NCBI RefSeq assembly: GCF_964355755.1 | Contig: NC_092673.1 | Location: 4,221,001 to 4,285,000, forward strand | DNA from: Antedon mediterranea | Taxonomy: Eukaryota > Echinodermata > Crinoidea > Comatulida > Antedonidae | Direction: 5' to 3' | Length of the DNA: 64,000 nt | Part shown: positions 20,191-32,240 of the stretch, piece after piece | Position numbering within the stretch: position 1 is the first letter of the stretch | Layout: every line of letters begins with the position of its first letter | Notes under the pieces: generated by a model | Told to the model about the DNA's origin: nothing | The model's input: only the letters and a program-made list of their open reading frames with translations | The model's database searches: none | Position numbers and translations under genes: made by a program

Positions 20191-20847
20191 GGTATTAGAA
20201 TAATAAGGATGTGTCTACTTGAATGCAAGGGTCAAAGAATTTAGAAGCAATTGTGATTTTTTAGAATGTTTCTGGGGCTAAAAAGAGGTGATGAGGCCCG
20301 AGTGTCTGTCTCTCCCTCCTATATTATAATTACCAAAGTAATTATACATTTTTTTTTTAAATACCTGGAGGTGCCTTGTGTTTTATAATATAAATATAAA
20401 AGTTAGGAAACACACAGAGTAAGTTGTTTAGAATACTATATTTTGTAATGTAGAATTTATTACAATATGAATAATAATAAATAGGTAGAAACTAATATGC
20501 ATTCTGTTTGGTTTTAATAATAGCACAGTACAGTATTTGTAATACAATTTTAAATGACATTATCTACATCTATATAGAAAAAATTGGTTTAACTATGGAG
20601 AAAATAATAGTTTAACCAGTGAATCACAAATGTTGTACATTATTTAGTTAAAATCACAGTATTTATGATACAATTTTAAATGATATTATCTACATCTATA
20701 CAATTAATAAAGAATTGGTTTAACCATAGAGAAATAAGTTTAACTATGGAGAAAATAAATGTCCTTTGCACGGTTTAACATTGAATTACAAATATTTTTA
20801 CATATGTATATTTATTTAAAAGAATAAATGTACTGTATTTGGATAAC

Positions 20848-21020
20848 TTAAGGCCAATTTACAGTAATACAAAATATAGAATCTATGTTATTCCTAATCT
20901 TATGACCATTTAGGTACACACAATGAGGATCGGACGGTCGGTTTCCGCTCGGGATAGATACAGAGTTATATACGTGACAAGCTTTCCGCTTACCGTTACC
21001 GCTCGTCTGTGTAAATTGTT
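20848..21020. mobile_element. MITE family E, copy 2
   Basis: Left end TTAAGGCCAATTTACA and right end TGTGTAAATTG. Shares AGAATCTATGTTATTCCTA and flanks with 12389-12521 in inverse orientation. Non-coding. Right boundary approximate. Confidence 0.6.
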
Positions 21021-21352
21021 TATCAATGTAATATAAGCAATTCCGTTTCCGTATAGCATCTCATACGATCTAATATGAAAAAGGATTTATACTTAGTACA
21101 TCAGGACCGTCATAGATAGAAAAACATTCACGTATAAGATCTAACTTCTACTAATACAGTTCTTATTTTTATAAAATAACAATTTCAACAATATTTGGCA
21201 ATATCGGCTAATAAAATGCTTGACAGTTCTTTTTATAACAAACCTTTTTGCATTCTAAGTATCTTGATCATAATTTTCATAATTTAGTTCCACAAATATG
21301 AGTCATTCTGTTCAAATAATTTCATTTTATTTGTTCAATTCATTGCTTGACT

Positions 21353-21394
21353 GTTTGACCACGGACCTATACATATATAGGTCCGTGGTTTGAC
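21353..21394. mobile_element. 28-bp palindrome with 7-bp target duplication at the GPCR stop codon
   Basis: Core 21360-21387 has 12-base arms CACGGACCTATA and its reverse complement with a 4-base centre. It is flanked by perfect direct repeats GTTTGAC at 21353-21359 and 21388-21394. A related palindrome with its own different 7-bp duplication is at 34335-34380. This looks like insertion of a minimal, nearly all-TIR element. Confidence 0.85.
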
Positions 21395-22575
21395 TGAGCA
21401 GCATTCGTGCCATTTCCTTTACTTTTCGATGAGTTAACACCACTACTTTCTTTAACATTTGACGTCACTGCCTTCGGAGCTTCTTTTGTGCGAAACATCG
21501 ACTTCAATTCCGATCTAAATTTTGCGTTTAGCCAACAGTAAAGAAAAGGGTTAACGGTAATACCAATCATGGCAAAATAATACAAAATCAAGTACATCGC
21601 ATTGTCGTGAAGTGACTCGTAAAAAAGCACCAGAATTACGTAGACATTTAGCGGGAACCATGTTACACCAAATACAACCACCACCAAGATGAGCATGGTT
21701 GTGGTTCTGCGATGGCATTTGTCTTTTATAGTCTGCTGTGATGCCGTCAAGTGTTCAATTGTCATTCTACCGCGTAAAGCTAAAGCGATCAGACGATTCA
21801 TGGTGATTATGATAATCAAAGGGATTACATATCGCAAGATTATCGAAGACAAGACGAAAATTCTTCTGTAAAGGTCGCTTGGATCTGGATAAGATGCGAT
21901 GCATTTGTAGCCGGATTGTAATAGAGTTTCCCATTGGTGTAACCTTCTGAAAACTGCGTTTGGAAGTGATAGAATGAGCGAAAACCACCAGATAATGCAA
22001 CTGATCACAAATGCAGAGTTGACATCCATCCTTGGGCGAAGAGGATGTACAATAACCTGATGTCGATCCACAGCGATAGCGGTTAATGTCAAGCTGGACA
22101 CAAATGTAGAAACTTGAATAATATAATCTGTTATGTAACACATGAATCGACCGTACGGCCAAGCGTCCGATAGATTGCGCGTCAGCACCAGAGGGATGTT
22201 AAACAACGTCATGATGATATCAGAAAATGCTTGGTTCGCTAGGAAGAAGTTGGTGACGTTGCGGATTTTACTACTTCTGGTCATCACGACGCACACCAGA
22301 GTGTTGCCGACTAAAGAGATGACTACGAGTATAATATAAGCGACGTTGATGACAACTCTGACGTCATTTCTGTACGCCAGTATTAGAGTTTCCTGATTAA
22401 TTTCGTCCTTATAATTTGCCAAGAGGTCGTCGAATTCTGCATCTACTAGGTGGCCATCAAAGCTGGCGGAAGAAATTTCTTCGGTGGTATTTTTGTCAGA
22501 ATGAATGTCGTCTCCATCGATCTGGTTGATGTTAGAGTCGAGACCGAAGAAACTGTTCCAGAAAATTGACATCAT
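21367..22575 (-). CDS. GPR83-like rhodopsin-family neuropeptide receptor, single exon, 402 aa
   Basis: Seven membrane segments. TM1 has GNTLVC, TM2 FFLANQAFSDII, TM3 starts after the disulphide Cys (RFMCYITDYIIQ) and ends AVDRHQVIVHPL, TM4 IIWWFSLILSLP, loop-2 Cys in KCIASYPDPSDLY, TM5 RYVIPLIIII, TM6 LVVVVFGVTWFPLNVYVIL, TM7 NPFLYCWLN. The phrases PDPSDLYRR, EHLTASQQTIKDK and WFPLNVYVIL resemble vertebrate GPR83, within the NPY-receptor-like group. DRY is DRH and CWxP is TWFP. The N-terminus is acidic and has no signal peptide. Two ATGs in tandem (22575 and 22572) are possible starts; a splice acceptor just upstream at about 22590 suggests a non-coding first exon. The final residues HGPIYV and the stop are supplied by the palindromic insertion. 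NPY/RYamide-type receptor is the alternative call. Confidence 0.85.
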   Translation of the reverse strand: MMSIFWNSFFGLDSNINQIDGDDIHSDKNTTEEISSASFDGHLVDAEFDDLLANYKDEINQETLILAYRNDVRVVINVAYIILVVISLVGNTLVCVVMTRSSKIRNVTNFFLANQAFSDIIMTLFNIPLVLTRNLSDAWPYGRFMCYITDYIIQVSTFVSSLTLTAIAVDRHQVIVHPLRPRMDVNSAFVISCIIWWFSLILSLPNAVFRRLHQWETLLQSGYKCIASYPDPSDLYRRIFVLSSIILRYVIPLIIIITMNRLIALALRGRMTIEHLTASQQTIKDKCHRRTTTMLILVVVVFGVTWFPLNVYVILVLFYESLHDNAMYLILYYFAMIGITVNPFLYCWLNAKFRSELKSMFRTKEAPKAVTSNVKESSGVNSSKSKGNGTNAAQSNHGPIYV

Positions 22576-23745
22576 CGTTGGATTTGGTGGCTATTTATTC
22601 AAGAAAAGACACAATTTGTATTTACTACAATTTCATGGTGCAAACAATGAGCACAACAGAAATACTCGATATTCCTAGTCAAACTCGCGTGTACCTCCTG
22701 TATCAGTCGTAACAAAATTTCCGTTCCTTACAAGAACAGGTAGGCCTGAAAACTAAACTAAGATCTAAGCTTGTCCTGCTGAACGTCTGACGTTTATATG
22801 CCTTGTATAATATATTTACTGTAGGCTATATACTGACGTATCAATCAATAAAATATAATAACAAATATTAATAAACTTACGTTAAAGGAAATATTAAACA
22901 CAATTTCTCAACCAATTTTCCGTGTTTAGTCTCTCAGTCAGTCAGTAGTGCATCCGCATCAGTTGCGAGTGACAAGACAAATGAATTTGACAAGTTGTTT
23001 GGAAGAAAACAATTACGTCAAACAAGGAATTCGTTACTTTAGAAAACATTCTTTGACTTAATTGATAGGTGTTGAGAAACAAATCTAACCTATCACTGTC
23101 GCTATATAACTAGACAGCTAAATTAATTGTCAAACAGCAGTGTTATGTTTTATTTCTTTCATACTGCACATAGTAGTGGGTGGCAAGAAAGGGTCCCCCC
23201 CCCCCCACCCCAATATGAGTTGGTCTGTAACTTATACATAAGCATAACATTACCCTGTTTCGTTTCACGGAAACGTGTCCCCTTAATAGAGGTGTCTGCC
23301 GGATAAAGGAAAGGAGGGATTTTTACTGTAATTTAGAAACGAATTTTTATACGTTTTCTGGTAGGGCCTATAATAATGCATTGTTTATTGATATATAAAT
23401 AACTCGTGTAGATGATTGAACTAAATTATGTGTATATGTGATGTTGACGATCTTATTAACAAGAATATAACAATTCAATCTCTGATTATTTGCAAGACTT
23501 TCGTCAAGGATCAAGACAAGTTTTATGTGGTCGCAATAATTATGACAATCGTTTTGGGCTTATTCTTATCATACGGCCTAGATTCAATGCATGTGTTTCA
23601 GTCATTCAAAGGTCTAGTATACTATTCGCTAACATACGCTAACAATACATAAGATGATAAATCGTTATAGTTAATATACCTCTTTTCCAGTTCAGCTATT
23701 GGGGTTGCTTTGCTTGTTTTCCATGTCTAGTAACACTGTAGTAGG

Positions 23746-24061
23746 TATTATATAACACCTATATAAATTCCTGTCATTTGATTGGACGAATGTGGGTCAC
23801 ATGGCGTGCAATAGTACGCACTATTCAACGATCGTTAAATAGTACTTTTTGAAACATTTTTGTGTACTAAAAAAAAACGTCTAGATGTTATATAAAACAA
23901 ATAATGAATGTTTTGTATTCGTGTAATGGTACAAATAATGGCACTTGGTGAATGATGAAAGGTTATATCAACTCGGCTTTGCCTCGTTGATATAACCTTT
24001 CATCATTCACCTCGTGCCATTATTTGTACCATTGCACTCATAAACATTCATTATTTGTATA
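23746..24061 (+). mobile_element. 316-bp foldback element, copy 1
   Basis: Matches 32511-32826 in reverse orientation nearly base for base. The right half (about 23893-24061) is a long palindrome: ACAAATAATGGCAC..., GGTGAATGATGAAAGGTTAT and the complement, with a short CGGCTTTGCC-like turn. The left half is non-palindromic (CCTATATAAATTCCTGTCAT onward). No coding potential. Confidence 0.85.
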
Positions 24062-24934
24062 CTAGTTGGTAGAGTCCAGGTGGCCCCAAATTCCCCAATC
24101 TTTTGAAATTCAGGCTACGCTTCAGAGATTCATCCGCCTTAGTGATGGACTAATTTATATTATTTTAATCGCAGTTTCTATGCATTACATTCATAAATAC
24201 AACAAAACACGATTTATAACGCTTTTTTTTCACTTACTTACCATTTCCTTCCCTGGTAGTAAAATCACCTACATCTTTACTGCAGACCGCAGTGAATTAA
24301 ATACATATTTACCTATTCTAATATTTAATCTCATTTTGCGAGAGCAGGTAGGGCCATACACAATAAAATAAGTGAAACAACAGTTACAAATTCATTATAT
24401 AATTTTAGTGAAACATAGGGACAGCAGACGGTCGAACAGATTGACTACCATTTACTAAATAGGTGAACTTTATGATGATTTGATATAGATTAGGTGGAGG
24501 GTTTCAACTTTATAATGGGTTAATAGATGCTCCATTAAATAAAATTAATCGTGATTATTTCAACACTTATTGATACGATTCATCATACTTAAAATAACAG
24601 AAAAAATCACAGCCAACCACTTCTTCTAAAATAACATTATCGTAGAATATAAACATAGAGAAGAGGTTGAGCCAAAAGTGTAAGCTAAACAACCCCGACG
24701 ACGATGAATAATCTTTCGTGGTAACTAACATTTATGCCACTTTTATTTTGTTATTATAGGCCTAAGCCTATGTATATATTTTTTTACTATATTTAATGAG
24801 GGTGATCTATCCAGCAATTGCTGATCATTAGGGACCCTCAGGGGTTCACAAGACAAACATTATACACAAGATGCTTACATAATCAAAGTTTTTGGAAGTG
24901 GAGTTGTAATTTTGTCTTTAGAAAAAATCCTGAC

Positions 24935-25012
24935 ATGTGACGGGACTTGAACCCAGGACCCTTAGAATGGCAGCCAAGCATCATAACCACCAAGCCAAAA
25001 CTCCACTCCGGA
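24935..25012 (-). mobile_element. tRNA-derived SINE remnant
   Basis: Minus strand: TGGCTTGGTGGTTATGATGC (A-box) and GGGTTCAAGTCCC (B-box), same plan as 5880-5972. No acceptor stem pairs. Confidence 0.65.
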
Positions 25013-25070
25013 CAACTCCACATTGCAGAAACAGCGGAGAAATTGCTTCAAAATCCGAGCTGATATTTCT

Positions 25071-25170
25071 TAAAGCCTGTTCACACCTACGCACCCTAAA
25101 ACGTAAACGATACCCGGACTCCTGTGTTTTGCCATTCATTCATATAACGAACGCCGCAGGTGTGAACACC
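25071..25170. mobile_element. Small inverted-repeat element (GTTCACACCT ends)
   Basis: GTTCACACCTACG at 25079 and CGCAGGTGTGAAC ending at 25167 are inverted; preceded by TAAAGCCT as in other local MITEs. Single copy in the window, so the family call is tentative. Confidence 0.45.
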
Positions 25171-25899
25171 TAGTCATTACCATACTGCTTGCCAGTCTTA
25201 CGCCGTAAACGTACCCTCGCATACCTTCCCCAACTAAACATATGCATGTCTCCACGATATTCCCAATGTATTTATCATTAAATTAAATAAAAGAAGTTTT
25301 ATAATAAAATTGGGCTATGGTGCACTTAACTTGTAGAGGCTTAGGTATTACTGTACATTTAAAGGTTTTTCGAAAAGTGTATCTGTATAAAAAAAGGTAT
25401 GTATCAACTTAAATCTGCGAAGTTGAAAATACGAAATTGGTAAATACTAAATTTGAACGATTTATAAACAATATAAACAAACAAAGGTAACCATACGACC
25501 CGAAGGGTGAATACCTGATCAACCTTTTCGAGGTAATCAATAGTGCGCGTGCGTTAAATGACAGTAGAGATTGATTAAGTTTATCTAATGAACTCAGACA
25601 AAGTAAACGGAATCTCAAACAATATAAACATAGTTTATTTTGGAAGTTGTGATTGCATTGTTTGTCAGGCTAAAGAAGAAAAATCAAATAACACTTTACG
25701 TTAATATTCTTGTCATCACTTTCCAACGCGTGACTCATTACTACATTGTGGAGTTGCTACAGTGAAACGCAATAAGGAATTAAGGTGTATACTAATTAAT
25801 TAGTGTTGTCTGGATATACCATCTTCTATTCAGTTTTTATTGGGAAAAACAATTATGTTAGGTCTACCTGCAAAACCCAATCTCCATTCCAATTGCATT

Positions 25900-26074
25900 C
25901 AATCTACACTACCAAACTTTATGTGACAAAAAAATGCGATGTGGCCATGGACACGATGATGTCATATCACTACCATATTTGGGAATATCACTACCATACC
26001 ATATTTTGACACATCACACTTTTTTCTGGAGGGAATATATTTTCCTCTATGGTTTGGTAGTGTAAACAGAGCAT
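25900..26074. mobile_element. MITE family A copy 7
   Basis: Copy with drifted ends (AATCTACACTACCAAACTTT ... GGTTTGGTAGTGTAAACAGA) and a duplicated internal TATCACTACCATA segment. Confidence 0.8.
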
Positions 26075-26564
26075 TCCATATATCTTTTTTTTTAATTACA
26101 TGTTTGTAATCCACGTCCGAATTATTTGACAGCATCTCATTTAGGTGTAAACGGAGAATTAATGTTTCATCTTGATCGTCTCATTTTTTTCGCGCTCGCC
26201 ATAGATAAATAATTTTTTTTTCTACCGTGTATCGGTAAAGTTATTGTCGTAGTATAAACAGGCCTTTAGAGAGAATTTGTTCGTTATTAGATAGTTTGTT
26301 CTTTGCTAATATACCATATACCATCCGTAATCAATTGTAATGGTAGATTTTTCCCAAGCAGAGAGGTATTACCTCCCTGTCCCAAGTCTGTATTTATTGT
26401 CTTTTTTTAGTCCACCAGTCAACGTTTTATACGCAAGTATTTATATGTATGAAACGCCATGTGTCGAAATATTTATCCTTTTACTAATATTAAGTCAAAC
26501 TCTGTGTGGAACCCAGACTAGGTAAGTGGGGGTAGTGGGGTTTTGGAGGAACGCTATCTTTCCT

Positions 26565-26714
26565 TAAGCTTGGTTCCCACCAGGAAGCAACGCAAGAACG
26601 TAAGCGCAGCGCAAGCAGCGAGTTTTGTCCAATCACAACGCGATGGATCATCGAACTGTCGCTTGCCATTGGTCATCTTGCTTGCGTTGTGTCTAAGTGG
26701 GAACCAAGCTTTAT
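26565..26714. mobile_element. MITE family D copy 1 (AAGCTTGGTTCCCAC ends)
   Basis: Terminal inverted repeats TAAGCTTGGTTCCCACC and GTGGGAACCAAGCTTTA; inner GC-rich subrepeats of CGCAAGCA type. A second copy lies at 52563-52725. Confidence 0.8.
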
Positions 26715-27315
26715 AGTACAAAATATAATACGATAGATTACGGATTTTACTGATAATGACAATGTACATTGGTATACTTTATTCCACATCTTAACTATTT
26801 AGAAAGCAATATTAATACAGTAATTGTGATCTAATGCAATCAAATTCAGCTTTACAGTTCATTTTAGCCACCAAAATGTGACTCATCTTACTATCAAGTT
26901 ACATTACGATTGGGTCGCAATGTATACATAACATGTTCAATGTACAAAATAACAAGAACATGCTAAAATAGATATGTTATTTTTATAAATACTAATTTCA
27001 ACCACGCTTGTTGTATATAAGTGTTATTGTTCAAGGTTCAAATACATAAAAATGTTAATATACACCTATATATTTTATAATACAAAACAATTCACAACAA
27101 TTTATTTATATCAAAATAAAAATCAATCTTATATGTAAGTATGTGAACATTGCTTGTCTTGATTTGAATGGATACATTAAAAAAAAAAACGTTTATTACA
27201 AAAATACAATGACTTTTAATATTTCAGGTTTTAAGTCGATCCTCTATTTAACCATTGGTTACGGCGTAGGCCTACTTGGGCCCAATTTGTGGTTAAATAT
27301 CCAAACCATTGTGTA

Positions 27316-27663
27316 CAGTAGAACATATCCGTTAGGACACCTTTTTAAGTTGACACTTTCTATAAACAAACAATAGCTGTTTTAACACTACGACCAACTC
27401 ATATATTCCTGAGGGAATTTTGTCGGGTCCCTTAATACAGGTTCTACCTAGGCAATCTAACAACAGGACACTGAGCTTGCCTTGCCAAGGTAGGATTTCG
27501 TAACAATCCTTTGATCTTATGTCTGGCTGCGACAAATACCTTCAGTACCTGTACTACATTTTCCGTGGCGCGCGGTGTCTGTTAAGGGGCGTGGAACTGA
27601 TCGTATCGCAACCATACATAAACCCTTTGATCTCCAGTTGTTCAGATTGCCCTGGTTCTACTG
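27316..27663. mobile_element. Tigger-like fragment 2
   Basis: Ends CAGTAGAAC and its complement GTTCTACTG, flanked by TA. Interior CCGTTAGGACACC and GGGTCCCTTAATACAGGTTC resemble the GTCCCCTTAAT motifs of Tigger-type elements. No transposase frame. Confidence 0.6.
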
Positions 27664-28236
27664 TATTGAGATTTTTAAACCACTTTATGTTTCAGTTTTT
27701 CTACAAATAGAACCAAGTTATCAAGTATTTTTAAATTTATACTAGGTCACACACATGGAAACTAACAAACAAGGACCATAGATTTCTGCTCTAAAATGTT
27801 AAAATAAATTCTGTATTTATCAAGTGCAAATTAAAAATACATAGGTTATCAAAATGTTTACACTAACCATCGTCTGAAATTTGTGCCCATTAGAGAATAA
27901 AAGGTAAAACTGTGTGTGAAGAAGTTTGGCTGGCATGTGTTAGTTTCAAATTTGTATCTTTTCAATTCCAATGAGAGGTCGTATTGAAAAAACTTTAAAA
28001 AGGTATCAGTTTATATTTCAATCACCAAGTTATAATATTATATATACAACAAATAAATATATTAATAAAAGTATATTGGTCAAGCTATGGAAATCCCTTG
28101 TTGTTTAAATGATTATTACCCCAATCCCCACCCCACCCCCAATCATTTTAAAATTTGTATAATCAGATGTCATCTGTTTTAAAAATTTGATTTCTTTGGT
28201 TTATATAAACATTCATTGAAATACAGATATCCAATA

Positions 28237-28238
<2 letters not shown>

Positions 28239-28273
<35 letters not shown>

Positions 28274-28274
28274 A
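28239..28274. repeat. (ATT)n microsatellite
   Basis: Uninterrupted ATT repeat followed by AATAATAC. Confidence 0.9.
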
Positions 28275-29002
28275 ATACAAATATTATATTAAATCATTTT
28301 TTTTATTTAACTAACACAGTTTTAGAAAATAATTAAAGCATGTTTATATAAAATGACAACCGAAGGGCAGAAAACCAATATAAAATAATTCCCCCAAAAA
28401 ACTTTGTTATTTACAACTTGTTATTTTACAAAGATATTCAGTTTAAAATATAACCATTATATCTTATAATGTATCTTTAAACATTACAATACAGTATATA
28501 TATTTGTTTCTAAAAAATATGTTTTAAAACATACAAGGGTATTGTGTGTATCACTACAACAACAAAATAACAACCCACTGGTGCAGGGCTATTGGATATA
28601 AGTGGTATACACCCATATTTGTTCGTCCTTTTAAATAAATTTTGTGTACAATAAATGTCATTGTAGTGCCAATGTTTTTTATCCAACCCTCGTATCTTTA
28701 TATGGGATAACATAAATGACCTCATAACATATTATCAAACCTATAAACATATACTGTATATTACAATCAGGTGTACATCTCTAATCTTTATATAATTTAC
28801 ACTAGGCCTTGTGTTACACTTCTGTATGTATCAGAAGTGTACCACTCACCAAACCTATACATGTACATTATTATGTAGCATGGGTGTTATAAAAAATGTT
28901 ATCAATAATTAATATTTAAACTGATAAAATATGTACAAAAACTATGATCAGTCAATGTTTATAAACATGTTTTTTATACTTCTTTGCGTCTTCATAATTC
29001 TT

Positions 29003-32000
29003 TCACGAACCGCCCCCTAAACATAACTGACACTTGCAGTCTCGCACAATCCTTACTGGGCGTTCGTAAACAGTCCCGTTCGTGCACGCGAACTCAATGT
29101 TTTTTATCCGCGTTCTCCTCGGCCGACAGCAGGATGCGTCGTTGAGACCGCACTCACCGTTGCACGTGGCGTGAGTGATTTCTTTACGACTTCTACAGAC
29201 CTCTTCGTCGTTGACATCAGTGTCTACAAGATGTGATGTAACAACTTCCTTTCCACAAGTAGTTCCTAATTGGGTAGAAAAATGTAACTTGATTAAGTGG
29301 GGTATTTTAAAACCAGAGTAAAAAAATGAAGAAAGGAAATGCACAATAATATGAAGGAGGAGGCAGACCGGACGGGCATTCCGACAGGTAAATTTTGTTT
29401 ATCAAGAGGTACTGTTAAAAAAAATGCAAGCTTAAATAAGAAGGTAGTGGAGGACCAAACTTAAAGCCTTGGCTTAATGCATCCTCCTCACACAATTGTA
29501 TTATAAATTTATGTTTCTGTTCATATTGTATTGTATTGTATTGTATTGTGTGAAACAATAAACTTAAACTTAAGCCTTGTCTACACTATCAAACTTTATG
29601 CTACAAAAAATATGTGCCCATATATGGACATGATGATGTCATATCACTACCATATTTAAGCATATCACTACCATATTTTTTTTCAAACAAGTTTCATAGT
29701 GTAGACAAAGCTTTAGAACACACATGTTTTTTGTCGCTTTTCCCCTTGAACAGTCAACCCAAAAAATCTCCCTCTGAACTAAAAAAAAAACTGCTTACTT
29801 GTATTACAAAATCTTCCCATCCAACCATCTTGACAATCACACTGCGATTCTGCATCACTGGTCTCGCGACAGAATCCATTCACACATTGGTGATCCATAC
29901 ACGGATTTGGCTTATCATGTGACGGACATCCTTTGATTACGTTATGGTTGACATCACTCGTGGACACATCGTAATAGACATCATTTATGGTAAACTTAGT
30001 AAAACAGCCTGTGAAAATGTCAACATTGAAATTAGTTTTGGGCATGTGGAAAAGATTGAGAAAGAAAACTAAACACTATTATAACAGTATGCTTGAGTGA
30101 ATCCTTGAATTTGATTGGTTAATTATGTACCATGTGTATGAAAAAAAATAAATAAATAAATTCAAGTCAAGTACAAATTTACAATAATTGTAAGCCTCTT
30201 TTTTAATGGTTCTACCACCAAAACTATGGTTTAAGAGGGCCTTCAACCTGTGCCAATATATTATTTTGGTTTGCGGTGCCCCTGTATTAACCCCTCAGCC
30301 ACTCGCTCACAAACCCTCGAGATTAAACAACAAGAACTTCAACTTACCTGAAAAGCTTGTGGCATTTCTAACATGAACTTGTTGCTGTGCATTCTTGACC
30401 TCTGCTGCTGGCAGTCCACCAATGTAGGTCTTCTCTTCAATGTCAAAATGCACATTCACTCCATGACTCTTTGACATCTGCCAATCGTCATTGTCCACTC
30501 TCAATGAAATGTTCCTCTGGGACACCTTTATGTTCAACTCGTGGAACTGTCCGTCGTTCAATTTCTCAGGACTGAACATCGTGATAACAGGATAGTTACC
30601 GATATCGTAACTGACACGTATTCTACCACGGAACAGCTCAACCGCGATGTGTTCAATTTTTCCGTGGTATAGTATCACTCCATATTCCTGCATTGTTGCA
30701 AAAACTGCTTGGATGTTGAGCGTTTCACTCGTGTCAATATCCGTAAACTGCAAGTATGCGCCGCGGTGCTGGAATTTCATACTTGTAATGATTTCGCATT
30801 TCTCGCCACGGAAGCCCGGTAAGCAACTACAACTGGTAGAGGCTGTTGCGCTGATGTACAAACACTGGGCATTGTTTTGACATTCATGGACTTCGCACGG
30901 ACTGGTACTTGCATAGATGATTGGTGGTATTTCACAATATTCACCTTCAAAACCAACAGGACAGCGGCACATGTACTGCATACCAACCTCTAGACAGTCG
31001 CCACCATTAACGCAAGGACGAGATCGACAATCCCGGTAGGTATCAGTACAATTTTGGCCTCTGAAACCAGCTGGACATATGCACCTATAAAAAATGGCAA
31101 TATTTTCAATTAATTAAAACACTACACATTTAATATATATAAGGCTTAAATTAATGTATATCTTAATTGTAAATGCAAGTCCATCAATAATCTAATTCAT
31201 TTTTAATAAAAAGTTTAAATACCTATAAAATGAGCCTAGGTCTTGACATATTCCATTATTTCTACATGGATTTATACCAGCTTCACACAAATCAATGTCC
31301 AATTCACAGAAATCACCTGTAAAAACAAAATAAAAATTAATATAAAAATAAATGTTATGAAATATTATCATCAACTTTTAGTAGGTAGGCTGCCTGCGTA
31401 GATTTGGGGTGAGTTGTAATCCTTTGTTTGTTGCCCAAACTGCTAATTGAAAATAAGTTTGTTCGGACCCGTTTGAAAGTGGGTACTAATATATAATCTG
31501 CAATTATATATAGTGTTCTATACTGGAAATATTCATTCTTCCAATCACTAGATGACACAGAAACTGGATGTGGTTAAAATTCACTTTACTTTTTCACTCG
31601 ATTCACTAACAATTCTATCACAAACCTTTGTATCCATGTTGACAATTACAAGTGTAGCCGCTTATCTCGTCAATCGAGCATGATGCGTTATTCTGGCAGC
31701 GATGGTTTCGGCAATCCATGATGAGTTCACAAGTAATACCACCAAAACCTGTTGGGCACTCACAACTACATAATAAAATAAGAATAACATTATTAGATGG
31801 TTGATATATACATTTTTGTTATGTTCATTAAGCTCTGTCAAAACTTTATGTGGTATGCCCATATATGGACTTGATTATGTCATTTCACTACCATGTTTAA
31901 GCATATCACTACCATATTTGGGCAAATCAAACTTTTTTTGTCGAACTAGTTTGAAAGTGTAGACAAAGATTTAGTTTTTATCTGTTTCTTTTACTGAAGT

Positions 32001-32240
32001 ATTTTGTCTAAAATATCAAAACATACCTGAATCCAGCTTTCTGGTCGACACAAGTTCCCATATTGTGACATGGTAAAGATGCACATTCATTTATTTCGGC
32101 TTCACAATTACGTCCTTCGAACCCAGGGGCACACTGACACGTATACTGTCCTATGGCGTCACTAACGCACATCCCATCATTCTCACAAGGGTCAGATAAA
32201 CATGGGTTACACTTATCTTCACCGCTTCCTTCTTGGCCTT
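29003..32240 (-). CDS. SLIT: Slit EGF repeats, laminin-G and cystine knot, six exons
   Basis: Exons 32240-32027 (EGF1-2), 31765-31626 (EGF3), 31316-31223 (EGF4 start), 31084-30348 (EGF4 end to laminin-G), 30008-29799 (laminin-G end [17 protein letters not shown] and EGF7 [15 protein letters not shown]) and 29265-29003 (knot). The knot holds [20 protein letters not shown] and DCKCQLC and ends GGGS. Six EGFs precede laminin-G and only one follows it, as in Drosophila; vertebrates have three after it. Before EGF6 the family cleavage region reads [12 protein letters not shown]. Confidence 0.95.

Larger units (their letters stand above)
18947..21366. other. Tail-to-tail region between the F-box gene and the GPCR
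   Basis: Convergent 3' flanks with no coding exon recognised. Holds MITE A copy 6 (19003-19146), a candidate poly(A) signal AATAAA at 19422-19427 for the F-box gene, a short simple repeat (AATATCAATCAATC units, 20147-20190) and a MITE E copy (20848-21020). Confidence 0.55.
22576..29002. other. Intergenic region between the GPCR and the slit 3' end
   Basis: About 6.4 kb with no convincing coding exon; it includes the slit 3' UTR (a candidate minus-strand AATAAA is at 28302-28307). It carries the 316-bp foldback copy 1, a SINE, small inverted-repeat elements at 25079-25167 and 26565-26714, MITE A copy 7, a Tigger-like element at 27316-27663, poly-C at 23195-23209 and (ATT)n at 28239-28274. Confidence 0.6.

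Noticed and set aside
23428-23652. 74-codon open frame in the GPCR-slit intergenic region
   Set aside because: No family resemblance and no exon signals; likely chance.
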